Of a stretch of 64,000 bases of DNA, positions 44,864 through 57,187 are shown in pieces. A program made the translations under genes and the position numbers. The stretch comes from Neocallimastix lanati (nom. inval.) (lineage: Eukaryota; Neocallimastigomycota; Neocallimastigomycetes; Neocallimastigales; Neocallimastigaceae), in the NCBI GenBank assembly GCA_016946835.1, contig JACVTC010000048.1, positions 362,001 through 426,000 on the forward strand. Reading direction: 5' to 3'. Position 1 is the first letter of the stretch. Each line of letters begins with the position of its first letter. Under the pieces are notes generated by a model. It had not been told where the DNA came from and did no database searches. It saw nothing but the letters and a program-made list of their open reading frames with translations.

Positions 44864-46690
44864 AGATGCCCCGACGAAGACTCAAGCTTCTCTGTAAGCG
44901 GAGTTAAACTTTACTAAATTTTTAAAGTGAACATTCCTATCGAGTTGCTTTCCAGTCTTCTGATCGATTAGGGTTGCCGTGTTGAATTGAATTTTTAAAA
45001 TTTTAAATGGTCCATTGTAATATGGTTCTAGCTTAGTGCGGCTAAAGTTTCTAACAAGAACAAGATCACCAGCCTTTAATTCTTTTCCTTTTTTCATACT
45101 TATTTGTTCTTCTCGTCTTGTTGCCCAATACTTGTTAGCATTCTTCACATTTTCGCATGCTTCTCTAGTCCATTGATAATGACGAACAAATTTTTCCATT
45201 AAAATTTCATCATATGATTTACCTGCATTTTCAATTGTTCTTATGGCTATATCATAAGGCTGTTGGTCTTCTCTTCCATATACTAATTCAAAACTAGAAT
45301 GTCCAGTAGCTGTATTTTTGGTAGTTCGAAGTGCCCATAAAGCAGAAGGTAAAACTTCATCCCAATCTTGATTTTTCCTTCCTAATAAACGAAGTAATTT
45401 TCCAATTTCTTTGTTTCGATTTTCAGTAAGACCATTTGATTCAGGGTGGTAAGTAGCTACAAATTTAACATATACATCATAAAGATCAAGAAAGATTTTA
45501 GTCATATCAAAAGTGAATTGGACTCCATTATCAGTAGTAATAACTTGAGGCACACCATGTCTTGCAAAAACGTTTATTAAAAATTTAATTATATCAGAGG
45601 AAGTTATGTTTTCAGTGGGTTCGGCTTCAACCCATTTGGTAAAGTAATCAACAGTTACTATAATATATTGATTATTATTTCTTGTTTTTGGTAACGGTCC
45701 TATAATATCTAATCCTAAATGCACAAAGGGACCCTCTACTTTAGTCGGATGGTTTTCGGTTGGTTCTGGATATGGTTGAGGACGATTTAACTGGCATTTT
45801 TCACAATTACTAACAATTCTTTTGATATCTTTAATCATATGATTCCAATAAAAGTTTTTCTTAAGTCTTTGATATGTTTTGTAATATCCTTCGTGGCCAA
45901 TATTATGAGCTTCTAAAATTAATTTAAACCTTTTATTTTCTTCCGTTATTAATTTTCTATAATTTCCATTGTCGATAAAGTAATCTTCACCATCAATAAC
46001 AGTAAACTTTTCATTAATAAATTCCTTTATAACTTTAGATAATAATTCTTCATTATTTCCATTAGTAATTTTTGTTAATAATATCTTTCTCTCTTCCTTA
46101 CTTTTCATTCTTGAAAGAGCATCAGCTAACACATTCTTTTTGCCTGATTCATATTTTATATTAATTCCAAGCATACTAGCGGTTAGACACCATCTTGTTT
46201 GCCTTGCATTCAAAGGTTCTTTATTCTTAAATAAACCAACTAATGGTTTATGATCTGTGTAAATAGTTGTAGGTAATAGATTTCCTTCAATATAAGATTT
46301 AAATTTAGTCATACAGTAGAATAAAGCTGTTCCTTCCAAATCTGTGTTACCATAATTCTTTTTAGCTTTCTTCAAACTTCTACTTATAAAGTGTATTGGA
46401 TGCTCCTTACCGGTTTCTTCTTCTTTTTGTAAAAGAACTCCACCAATTCCATTATACGAAGCATCAGTTCTAATGATAAAAGGTTTGTCAAATAACGGAA
46501 ATTTTAGAATAGGTGCATTGATTAATTTTTCTCTTAGGAGTTCAAAGCTTTCTTGTTGTTCTTTATTCCATTCATATTTAGTATTCTTTTTTAATAATTT
46601 ACATAAAGGTGAGGTAATTTGAGCATATTTAGGAATAAAGTCACGATAATATCCTACTGCTCCTAGAAATGATCTTAATTCATGCATTGA
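44864..46690 (-). mobile_element. Ty3/gypsy element P, 3' half only
   Basis: Fossil remnant: the RT tail, RNase H and integrase of Pol (44882-46687) plus its 3' LTR to the left. The gag, protease and most of RT are absent. The right edge is an abrupt change to noncoding AT-rich sequence at about 46690. It is closely related to element Q and less so to M and L. The remaining coding part is open, but the element is truncated. Confidence 0.9.
44882..46687 (-). pseudogene. Pol 3' half of element P (RT tail, RNase H, integrase)
   Basis: A 601-residue reading. It opens with the RT connection (HELRSFLGAVGYYRDF). RNase H follows at about 65-200 (IRTDASYNGIGGVLLQ, HFISRSLKKAKKNY, YTDHKPLVGLF, ADALSRM). 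Integrase has an HHCC part near 255-300, a DDE core (LDIIGPLPKTRNNNQYI, TDNGVQFTFD, ESNGLTENRNKEI) and a C-terminal GPF-like part (YYNGPFKILKIQF). It ends SAYREA. The first two thirds of the gene are missing. Confidence 0.9.
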
Positions 46691-46979
46691 TGAAGGGGCT
46701 ATAAAATAGTTATTTTAAAATTTGTCAAAAAAAATAATAAAATATTTAATAATAAAATAGATTAATAAAGTTCTTTTGATAAAAACATATTTTATTTCTC
46801 TTTCATTTAAGGTCTATTATATTTTCTTATAATAAGCTCTAATTTTAAAGATAAGTATTAAATTCTTATTTTTATTTTAATTTTTATTTTAATTTTTATT
46901 TAATCTTAATAGTTTAGTTAATATGTTAAAATTAAGATATAAAATAGTTTTATGATTAATAACGTTACTAGGTTAATAT
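46691..46979. other. AT-rich noncoding flank, nothing recognised
   Basis: Begins where element P is cut. There is no ORF, repeat end or RNA gene. It ends with the target repeat TAATA of the solo D LTR. Confidence 0.5.
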
Positions 46980-47663
46980 GTTGAATTATATATTAATAAT
47001 CCAACAATAATTAATTAATAATAATATAATTAAAATAATATAAGATAAATAGTTAAGTTATTTGAACACTTAATATCTAAGAATATTTTAAATAATAATT
47101 TCTTTGAAGGATTTAATGAAAATATTTATTTATTGAATTATTAGTATATAATTATTATAAATACAATAACCTTACAAAGAACATAAAAGATAGATTTTTA
47201 CATCTTTCTTTTATACTTTGTAAGTTACATAATAATAATATTTAATTATAAGATATTAATAATATAGTAATATGAATATTAATAAAATATTAAGATAATA
47301 ACAATATCGATATATTTAAAATATTTAATATAACTAAATAAATTTAATTTATAATTATATAATTAATTTGAATAATTAAAAATAGTAGTTAATATATATG
47401 ATGTAAACATATATATAAACATAATATAAATAATTACATGTGACGTCATATGTAGATAATTGAAATTATTAATATAAATCTTATTTACTAATATTCTCAG
47501 AATTATTAGGCCTAAGATAATTCTTTAAATATTAAATAAGAATTTATATTAATTATTAATTATTTAAATATATATATTATTTATAATTAAATAAATAATA
47601 TTTTTTAACTATTGAAATATAAATAACTGAAATTGAGATTTCAATTCAGTTATAATTTCAACA
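46980..47663 (-). repeat. Solo LTR of family D (684 bp)
   Basis: TGTTGAATTAT...ATAATTTCAACA with TGTTGAA/TTCAACA ends and the 5-bp repeat TAATA on both sides (46975-46979, 47664-47668). It is the undisturbed counterpart of the split D2, in the opposite orientation. It contains TGACGTCA at 47441-47448. Confidence 0.88.
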
Positions 47664-47720
47664 TAATATTAATTATAAATAATAATTCCTATAATTTATA
47701 GAAATTATTACACAAATTAA

Positions 47721-48572
47721 TGATACGGGCTGGGGTTGAAACACTAAGATATTCAAAACAAAAAAAAATAAATATTAACACATAACTATAAAAATAAGTT
47801 TGGAAACAAAAAAAAAAATTAAATTTTAAAATATTCTTTATTTAAATTTAAAATTAAAATTATTTGTTCCCAGTATTAAAAAGAAAGAAATTTATTCTTC
47901 TTTTTATACTTTTATTTTAATACATTTTATTTATTATTAATATTTTCTTTATAAAAAAAAAACTATTATAACTATTTTATTTTAATTTTTAACTATTATT
48001 TTAAATTATTTTTTTAAAAAAAAAAAATAACATTTATTAAATTAAAATATAAAAAATTAATTTAGAGCTTGTATCACGAAGGGCATTCCGGGCGGTAGCT
48101 TCTTCTTGATATTGTTATTCAGAGAGAGAATTATACAGAATTGATATTTTCTGTATTTTAGATCATTTTTATTATTGGAATTCTTCTGTATTTTAGTTCA
48201 TTTTTATTTTAATAAAGATTTAATTTATTTTTAATTTTTGTTTTATTTTTAGTTTATTTCAAAGGTTTTAGAAAATATTATACAGAAACTTATAATTCTG
48301 TATTTTACATCAAATATTTATTGAAATAGGTTTTTATTATTCTTAATATAAAAATAAGAATTAGTAATGATTTAAATATTATATAATTTTTAATAAGAAT
48401 ATTTAGTAATAATTTTTATTATATTTAATATTAATAAAATATTTAATAATTATTTTTATTAGATTTGATATTAATAAAAGATTTTAATAAGAATATTTAA
48501 TAATAATTTTATTTTATTATTATTAAGAGTATTTGATAAGAAATACAAGGTATTTAGTGACACCCCGCATCA
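47721..48572. repeat. LTR X3, solo (852 bp)
   Basis: Third copy of X (TGATACGGGCTGGGG...GACACCCCGCATCA), flanked by TTAA on both sides (47717-47720, 48573-48576). It is about 420 bp shorter than X1 and X2 because it has only two or three units of the ~55-bp repeat. Confidence 0.9.
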
Positions 48573-48576
48573 TTAA

Positions 48577-49136
48577 TGGTATGTTATTTTTATATATTGT
48601 ACCTTTTATATGATTTGGGGAAAGCAAGTTGTAAAATTATAAAATAATATATTCTAATAAAAGAAATAAATAAAAAAATTATAACACAAAATTAATAATA
48701 AATTTTTTAATAAATAATAATGTGTTACTTTTAAATCTTTATTTTATTTATAAGTTTTGTTCTTTAAATAAGTACATTTAATTTTATTATAACTTTATTA
48801 TATCTTTAAATTTATATTTTAATAATAATATTAACCAAAATATCCTAAATATTTATTCACCCGAATAAATATTTTATAATTCCTATTCTAACTATTATAT
48901 TCTTTAAAGATATTAAATTATTAAGTTCCTCCTTTGTTAATATTTATCTTTCACTTATTTTTATACTATAATTTATCTTAATTCTTATTGGTTATCTATT
49001 AATTAAAATTATTTTAATTAATATTATATTTTTATATACTAATTAAACCTTATACCTATTATAATAAAATAACTAAAGAATTATTTATTTTCTTATATTT
49101 TTAATAATTTATTCTATTTTAGTGAGTAACGTACCA
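48577..49136 (-). repeat. 3' LTR of element L (560 bp)
   Basis: TGGTATGTTATTTTT to GAGTAACGTACCA, with TGGTA(C/T)GTTA/TAACGTACCA inverted ends. Confidence 0.93.
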
Positions 49137-49395
49137 AGACGCCCCCACTTTGTCTAGACTTCGTCCCTTGAAGTCGTGGTTTATGGATATAATGAATAAA
49201 AATTTTTATAAAAATTAAAAAAAAATGTTATTATATTCTTTAAATTTTTTTTTTTTTTTTTTTTTATACTTGAACTATATAACTATATAAATTTTTTTTT
49301 TTTTTTTTTTTTTATATTATATATATACAATTTCATACAATAATGTACATGTATACATTACATATATGTAATTTATACTATATTGTATATGCATA

Positions 49396-49426
<31 letters not shown>

Positions 49427-49970
49427 AGGTAAGTAAATTGTAAAATTATGTTATATTGTTTATAAAATTTTATAAAATTATATACTTGTTTACTAATTTA
49501 ATTTATATATATTCTGTCTATATATCTTTGTATATTTTAATATTATATTTTACTATTATATTTTACTATTCTATTTTACTATTATATTTTACTATTATAT
49601 TTTACTATTCTATTTTACTATTCTATTTTACTATTCTATTTTACTATTCTATTTTACTATTATATTTTACTATTCTATTTTACTATTATATTTTACTATT
49701 ATATTTTACTATTCTATTTTACTATTCTATTTTACTATTCTATTTTACTATTCTATTTTACTATTATATTTTACTATTCTATTTTACTATTATTTTTTTA
49801 CTATTATATTTTACTATTATATTTTACCATTATAATCTATTATTATATTTTTATTATATTTTATTATTTATATCTAATAAAAGAAATTACTGGATTAGAA
49901 ATGTGAATTAATTTATTAAACTTTTCAACAATAGCTAAATGTTTATTTTTGTAAGTTGAAATTCAAACGC

Positions 49971-50017
<47 letters not shown>

Positions 50018-50114
50018 TCGTTATCTATATTTTGAAGATTATATAATTGTATTATTTATCTATCTCAATAAATTTTTTTTACAGCGTGTTATTGTCAGGA
50101 AGTTATAGGTTGTA

Positions 50115-50158
<44 letters not shown>

Positions 50159-50253
50159 TAAAAACCATATTTATTTTATATATATTATTTTTTAATTTAT
50201 AATTGATAATAAATATTAATAAATAAAAAAAACTCATATGTAAATATTATTAT

Positions 50254-50301
<48 letters not shown>

Positions 50302-50403
50302 GTATTCTTTGATTATCTACTTATTAAAAAAAAACTTGCTATAAATATTGTTTTAATTATTTAATAATTATTGTAAATATATTTATATTATCTGATAAGT
50401 ATC
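49137..50403. other. 3' noncoding region of element L, low complexity
   Basis: No gene. It contains T tracts at about 49246-49265, 49292-49313, 49975-50016, 50119-50155 and 50258-50295, a TA run near 49395 and the 11-bp repeat at 49545-49860. Confidence 0.75.
49545..49860. repeat. 11-bp tandem repeat (TATTTTACTAT type)
   Basis: More than twenty units of TATTTTACTAT, with A or C as the main variable base. The period of 11 makes every frame open for long stretches, so an apparent 151-residue ORF here is not a gene. Confidence 0.92.
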
Positions 50404-53400
50404 TTAGTCTTCATTTGTGAGGTTTAGTTCCGTAAAGTATGGAATAATATTCTTCAGGTGGATATTACGTTCTGCTAGTTCACCAGTCGTTGGGTCGCAT
50501 ACTGTCACTGTGTTTAATTCTCTTTTAACAATTTGTAATGGTCCTGTGAAGAATGGGTCTAGCTTCCTTCGATTAAATACTTTCACTAATACTAAGTCCC
50601 CTGGTTTATAGTCACTTCTCATTCTTTTGATTTGTTTCCTTCTATCGGACCAAAGTTTGTTTGCGGTTTCAATATTTCTTATGGCTTCCTTTATCCACTT
50701 ATCATGTATCAAAAATTTTCTGAGCCAGTACTCTTCATCACTTTCCCATTCATTTTTCTTTTCAATATTAATGGATAATTCGAAAGGTTGTATATCCCTC
50801 CTTCCATACAATAATTCGAAGCTACTGTGTTTTGTAACTTCACTTTTACAAGTACGTAGTGCCCATAAAGCACTATATAAAGTCTCATCCCAATGCTTAT
50901 CTTTTTTTCCCAGGATTCGTAGATACTTCCCAATTTCTTTGTTTCTGTTTTCAACTTCTCCATTCGAGGCTGGATGGTAAGTTGAAATATAGTGAACATA
51001 AACATCGTGTAGATCTAAGAATGCTTTTGTTTTATCTGCGGTGAACTGTGGACCATTGTCTGTTACCAGTATCTCAGGGATACCATGTCTTGAGAATACT
51101 TTCTTTAAAAAGTTTATCACGTCATCTGCTTCCGATGTTACTAGTGGTTCAGCCTCTACCCATTTTGGTTAAATAGTCAACTAGAACAATTATAAATCTA
51201 TTACCTCTTGGAGTTTCTGGTAGGGGTCCAATTAAATCGAGTCCAACTCTTGAGAAAGGGTATCCTGGAGGAGTGGCATTATCTTCTGGAAATTGATTTA
51301 ATGTTTGTGGCTTACATGTTTGGCATTTGTAACAACATCGAATATAATTATTAATATCCTTTTTCATATTTTTCCAATAATAATCTCTTTTTAGTCTGTT
51401 GTATGTTTTATATACTCCCTCATGGCCAATTTGATGAGCTTGATCAATTAATGTTAATTTTTCTTCTATGCTTTTCACTATGTACCTTAATTTATCGCCT
51501 TGTTTATAATATTCTTTGCCATCAATAATTATTATTCTTTTTTTGATATAATCTTCTATAAATTTATTAATATTATTACTATTATTGTTATTATTATCAC
51601 TTATACCATTATCACTATTATCAACTTCATTATTATTGTTATATATAATATTTATTGTTTCTTTAGGTTTATCAGAAGTTTCCAATCTAGACAGGGCATC
51701 AGCTATGACATTCTTCCTCCCCTCTTGATATTCGACTTTAACATTCAAGATGGATAATTCCGTAACCCATTTGAGATGTCTACTATTGGTAGGTTCACGA
51801 TTATTAAATATACCAACAAGCGGTTTATGGTCAGTATAAACTATAGTTATAAAAGAATTACCAGTGATAAATTGTTTAAATTTCTGAACACAATGGAAGA
51901 CAGCTTTACCTTCCAGGTCAGTAATACTATAATTTTCTTCCGATTTACTTAATGATCTACTTTCATAAAAAATAGGAACCTCAAGATTATTTTTATCTCG
52001 TTGTAGAAGAACACCTCCTAGTCCATCTCTAGAAGCATCGGTACGTATAATAAATGGTTTAGAAAAATCTGGGGGAGTTAATATAGGTGCTTGTATTAAT
52101 TTATTTTTTAATTCTTCAAATGCTTTAATACACTCTTCGGAAAAGTTAAATATCGAGTTCTTCTTTAAAAGGTAAAACAATGGTTTTGCTATTTGAGCAA
52201 AATTTTTAATAAATTTGCGATAATATCCTATAGCACCAAGAAAAGATTTAAGTTGTGTAGTATTTTTAGGTGGTAACCAATTAACAATTGTTTTTACTTT
52301 TTCAGGAATAGGAGAAATACCATCTGTCGAGAGCTTGTGACCAAGTAGTGAAACTTCTTTTTTAAAGAATGAACATTTTTCCAAATTAATTTTTAATCCA
52401 TTGTCTTTTAGTATCTTAAAAACACGACGTAAGTGTAAAATATGTTCATTTATATCTTTAGAAAATATAACTATATCATCAATATAAATAAATACACATT
52501 CACCAATTAATTCAAAAAATATTTTGTTCATTTCTCTCTGAAAGGTTGCTGGGACGTTACATAAACCAAATGGCATTACTCTGAAGTTGTAATTGCCATA
52601 CATTGTGGTAAATGCAGTCTTTTCTTTATCTTCGGGAGCCATTGGGATTTGGTGGTATCCTGAAAAAAGGTCAATCGTAGACAGGATTTGTGAATTATTT
52701 CCGATTTGCAAAAGAATTTCATCGATTAAAGGTAATGAATATGAATCTTTAATTGTTATATTATTTAATTTACGATAATCAACGCACATTCTCCAATCTT
52801 TATTATTCTTTTTAGGTACTAAGACAACAGGAAAGGACCAGGCAGAGAAAGACGGTTCAATCAACCGATTATTGATTAAAAATGTAAGTATTTCTTTGAG
52901 AGCCATAAATTGAGCTTTAGAAAGTTTATATGCTTTCAGTTTTATTGGTTTAGCATTTGGAATTAAATTAATTCTATGTGGTAATAATTTAGAAGTTCCA
53001 AGGTCATCAGTCTTCACAGCTAATATGTCTTTAAAAATTTCGAATAGCTCCTTTATAGAGTTCTTATATTCACTAGGTACGGCATTAATAATATCATTTA
53101 TTAGATTTTCTTTAACATTAATAGTTTGTTCTAATTGTTTATCTTTATTCTGAATAACTATAATAAGTAGTAAGGGTGTAGATGCATTTGTGTTTTCTTT
53201 ATTAATTTCTTCTCCTGAGTCAATTGGATTTTTCAGATTAATATCGTAGTAAAGGTCAGCTAATTTCTTGTAAGTATTATCTTCATTAATATAATATAAT
53301 GAGTCATTAACTAGGTTAATATCAAACCTATTTTTCTTTAATGAATCAACTCCAATTAGAATGTCGAAAAGGTCATCTTTTTCAATTACTCTAAAATAAT

Positions 53401-54637
53401 CTTGGAAAGTCTTGTCTCCTATAGTTATTTCTAGCTCATATATTTCGGATTCAATTGTCGAGTTTGAACAAGCTTGAAAAATAGTTTCTGAGATTCTTCC
53501 TATGGCAGGTTTGTTTATATTATATTTTTCTAAAGCAGATCTTGTAATAGCATTAACACTAGCGCAAGTATCTAAAAATATCTCACAATTGGTATTTTCA
53601 ACTTTTCCTTTTACTTTAATTATTTTAAATTTATTAACTATTGTCATCACATTATTAATAGCATTACTTTTAGGAGTAAGCTTCAAAGCTTTACTAAATG
53701 CTGTTCTGAATTTTGGGAATAGATCAAGTAAGTATCCTAATTTAGTAATAACTTCAGTAGATGCAACTTCTTTTAATAGATCTTGTATTAAATAATCATC
53801 AAATTGTTCTATTAATTTAATATGTTTTTCTTTAGATTCTTTGTTGTTACTTAATGAAGATGGAGATTTCTTTGAATTTTCAATAATATCTTTAATTCTT
53901 TCTTCATAATTGTTTCTTTTACTCGTTCTAATATTCTTCTCGGCTATAATTGAAGGATCTAAGTACTCCAATTTTTCGGTTTGATTACTATTAGAGGTAG
54001 TTTTATTATTTTTATCTAAAGTAGTATTCTTATCTACTGTATTTGTAGACTTATTTTTATTAATTTCATTATTTGGTATACCATCTTCAATATCATCTTT
54101 AATCATAATTACATCTTCAATTGGTAAAGTATTAGTTTCCATATTTTGATCCTTTTGGTTATGCACCTTTTTTTCTTCATCAAGACAAGCATCATATTTG
54201 TTGTTATGTCTCATAGCTGCTGTTTGAATCGGCGTCGGATTATTCTTTAATGTATCATTGGATTTCTCTTTATTATAAGGAATGGAACTTACGTTTTTTT
54301 CTTTTTGTTTTCTGACAGCTGGTGCAAGAACTTCAATTGGTTTATTAATATGTAAAGGTTGATAATTTGATATTGATTTATTATGGTTATTCATATTATT
54401 ATTATTAATATATTTATTATTAATATTGTTACTATTATTATTAATATTTCTATTATGATGATAACAATTATTAGCATTGTCTTCCATGTGGTTGGTTTGT
54501 TTACTGGAAGTTATCCTTCTCCCATTTAGTGGTTTAAAGATTTGTTGATCATTCCCCTTTCTTCCATTTCCGCTAATTGTTTGAACGAATAGGGGCAGTT
54601 TGAAGCCTTGTGCCCATTTTGGAAACAACGGAAACAA
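50404..54637 (-). pseudogene. Pol region of element L
   Basis: Domain order as in M: an Asn-rich N-terminal region that overlaps the end of gag, retropepsin near 53400-53580 (FLDTCASVNAIT, FDILIGVDSL), RT (WRMCVDYRKLNNITIKDSY, VMPFGLCNVPATFQ, FIYIDDIVIFS near 52480), RNase H near 51650-52060 (IRTDASRDGLGGVLLQ, ADALSRL), and integrase with HHCC part, DDE core (LDLIGPLPETP, TDNGPQFTAD, SNGEVENRNKEI) and PFFTGPLQIVK tail. About one break is present. High similarity to M shows recent common descent. Confidence 0.92.
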
Positions 54638-55707
54638 GTGGTTTTCCTATTTTGGTAGTCTTTATTAAAACTTTTATTATATTCCTTATTTGGAATAACC
54701 CCTGGATTTCTATTTATGGTAGTTGTAAGTATATTAGCATCAATACTGTTATTATTGTCATATACGTTACTATTTTGAGAAACTGCGGTAGCTATATTGT
54801 TGGTATTGTTATCGTTACTAATATTATTGTTTTTATAATTGTAATTAGAGTTATTACTATTTTGTATTCTATTAGGTAAATAATTATAATTATAGTTGTT
54901 GTTATCCATGATATTATTCATACTTTGATTGACGTTAGTATTATAATTATTATTGAGGTTCATAAATCTTGAACCATTACTAAAGTTTCGGTTGTTCCTT
55001 CTAAAAGGTGGACGAAAATTATTATTGTAAACATTTCTATTAGTACTTTGATTTATATTATGTTGATAAGAAGGTTCTCCATAAAAATTCTGATAAAATG
55101 GGTGATTCATTATAGGACTATCCAAATTTTGCACAAACATTAAATTAGATCTATTCTTATTATTATCTTGCCCAATATTACTGATTATTTCTTTTTCAGC
55201 TTCTTCGGATACTTCAGCTACCTTAAAAGCTTCAGATAAAGTTTCGCATTCGGATGTCATAACTCTTGAACAAGGAAAGACCCGTGTACTTATAGCAGTA
55301 GTATAGTCCTTTATTGAAATTAGTTTTTGATATTCTCTTGGTAGGCCTTTATATAATATTTTGTATCTATGATTAAATTTTTTTATAGTTTCTTTATTAT
55401 TAATTTTTAATGATTTTAATACTGCACATTTATCATTAGGTGTAATGTGCAAGTACTCCTCAACGGCAGCTTGGATTTCTTTGAAGCTGGGATATCTAAC
55501 TTCGTTTCCATTCTTACTTTTTAAAGAGTTTAAGGCCCCATGCATGTCTTCTTCGACTGCTTCTTTGGCCCAAACAAAAATTCTTCTTGGTTCCACAACA
55601 TCGTAGAGCTCCATCACTCTGACTAATTCATGCATCCATCCATCAACATCTTTTCCATAGTCGATGAGATTTGGTAATGCTTTCTGTAATTTGGCAGCGT
55701 CAATCAT
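54526..55707 (-). CDS. Gag protein of element L (393 aa)
   Basis: Open Gag, closely related to M: LPNLIDYGKDVDGWMHELV, RRIFVWAKEAVEEDMHGAL, FNHRYKILYKGLPREYQ in the capsid-like part (residues 1-190). An Asn-rich middle follows, then a CCHC zinc knuckle CFRCFQNGHKASNC near residue 362. The end overlaps the start of the pol reading by about 110 bp. Confidence 0.92.
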   Translation of the reverse strand: MIDAAKLQKALPNLIDYGKDVDGWMHELVRVMELYDVVEPRRIFVWAKEAVEEDMHGALNSLKSKNGNEVRYPSFKEIQAAVEEYLHITPNDKCAVLKSLKINNKETIKKFNHRYKILYKGLPREYQKLISIKDYTTAISTRVFPCSRVMTSECETLSEAFKVAEVSEEAEKEIISNIGQDNNKNRSNLMFVQNLDSPIMNHPFYQNFYGEPSYQHNINQSTNRNVYNNNFRPPFRRNNRNFSNGSRFMNLNNNYNTNVNQSMNNIMDNNNYNYNYLPNRIQNSNNSNYNYKNNNISNDNNTNNIATAVSQNSNVYDNNNSIDANILTTTINRNPGVIPNKEYNKSFNKDYQNRKTTCFRCFQNGHKASNCPYSFKQLAEMEERGMINKSLNH

Positions 55708-55932
55708 GATAAATAGAATTTATTAAAAAAAAGTAATATAAAATAGTTATATTTATTTATAATATAATAATTGTTTTGTAAAAAAAAAAAATGAAGAAAC
55801 AAAAAAAATAAAAATTGTTTTATAATAATACAATAAATGCTTTTGTACTATAAATATATAAAATAAAAAAATGAATGAATTAAAGTAAAGTAATTTCTCT
55901 TATTATTTTCATATTATTTTATCTTGCTTCCG

Positions 55933-55948
55933 CCCGGATTCTCCACCA
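55933..55948 (-). promoter_or_regulatory. tRNA primer binding site of element L
   Basis: Sense TGGTGGAGAATCCGGG, four bases from the LTR. The first nine bases equal the primer site of the gag-only element at 27851. The tRNA was not identified. Confidence 0.7.
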
Positions 55949-55952
55949 ATTT

Positions 55953-57182
55953 TGGTACGTTATTTTTATATATTGTACCTTTTATATGATTTGGGGAAAG
56001 CAAGTTGTAAAATTATAAAATAATATATTCTAATAAAAGAAATAAATAAAAAAATTATAACACAAAATTAATAATAAATTTTTTAATAAATAATAATGTG
56101 TTACTTTTAAATCTTTATTTTATTTATAAGTTTTGTTCTTTAAATAAGTACATTTAATTTTATTATAACTTTATTATATCTTTAAATTTATATTTTAATA
56201 ATAATATTAACCAAAATATCCTAAATATTTATTCACCCGAATAAATATTTTATAATTCCTATTCTAACTATTATATTCTTTAAAGATATTAAATTATTAA
56301 GTTCCTCCTTTGTTAATATTTTATCTTTCACTTATTTTTATACTATAATTTATCTTAATTCTTATTGGTTATCTATTAATTAAAATTATTTTTATTAATA
56401 TTATATTTTTATATACTAATTAAACCTTATACCTATTATAATAAAATAACTAAAGAATTATTTATTTTGTTAAGATAATAATTGAATTTCCATTTAATTC
56501 AATTTCAATTTCAATTTCAATAATTCAGTTATTTGAATTTCAATATTAAAAAATAATAATATAATAATTATTATTAAATTAACTTTATTAAAATATTTAG
56601 GAATTAGTCTAGGCCAACTAATTACTAAATATTATTAACATATTGAATTTAATATATATTAAATAATGTAAACACGTGATTGTCATTAAATTAATTTCTA
56701 CATATTATATTTTAATTATAAATTATAATATTTAGCAATATTTAATTCTTATATTTTATTTATATTAAATATTTATATTATTATCTTATTTTATATTATC
56801 AATATCAAACTTATATTAATATTATTTACATATTCATATTAATAATTAATATTTTAATAATTAATTATTTTATATAAATACATGTTTAAATTCTTTGATT
56901 AATCCTTTGTAGGATTATTGTAATTTAAATTATAGTAATAATTATATAAAATAATAATGTAATAAAATATTATTAAAATTAAATAAAATTTATATTTTAA
57001 ATAAAAACTTAATTATAAAATTTTCTAATAACAATATGTTTAAATAAGAGTAAAATTAAATTATTAATTAATTACTATAATTTGGCATCTTGACCTAATC
57101 GTTAAGACCAAATTATCTTAAAACTTTGACATATTTTCTTATATTTTTAATAATTTATTCTATTTTAGTGAGTAACGTATCA
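55953..57182 (-). repeat. 5' LTR of element L, interrupted
   Basis: TGGTACGTTATTTTT to GAGTAACGTATCA. Without the insert at 56468-57131 and its repeat copy it measures 561 bp, equal to the left LTR. Confidence 0.93.
56468..57131 (+). repeat. Solo LTR of S2 type in the right LTR of L (664 bp)
   Basis: TGTTAAGATAATAATTG to TTAAAACTTTGACA with the 5-bp repeat TATTT (56463-56467, 57132-57136). The left LTR of L shows the empty site near 49085. It is the reverse complement of the S2 type at 25266-25908. It is younger than L. Confidence 0.93.
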
Positions 57183-57187
57183 TTAAT

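Larger units (their letters stand above)
48577..57182 (-). mobile_element. Ty3/gypsy LTR retrotransposon L, nearly whole, young
   Basis: Complete outline read right to left: 5' LTR 55953-57182 (holding a later solo LTR), primer site, gag (54526-55707), pol (50404-54637), 3' noncoding region, polypurine tract (GTGGGGGCGTCT on the minus strand), 3' LTR 48577-49136, and the 4-bp target repeat TTAA on both sides (48573-48576, 57183-57186). The LTRs differ at about four of 560 positions. Gag and pol overlap in different frames, as expected for a family that uses frameshifting. The coding part has about one break. It is closely related to M. Confidence 0.93.

Noticed and set aside
49456-49911. 151-residue ORF rich in Tyr, Phe, Leu and Ile
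   Set aside because: It is the translation of an 11-bp tandem repeat in the 3' noncoding region of element L.
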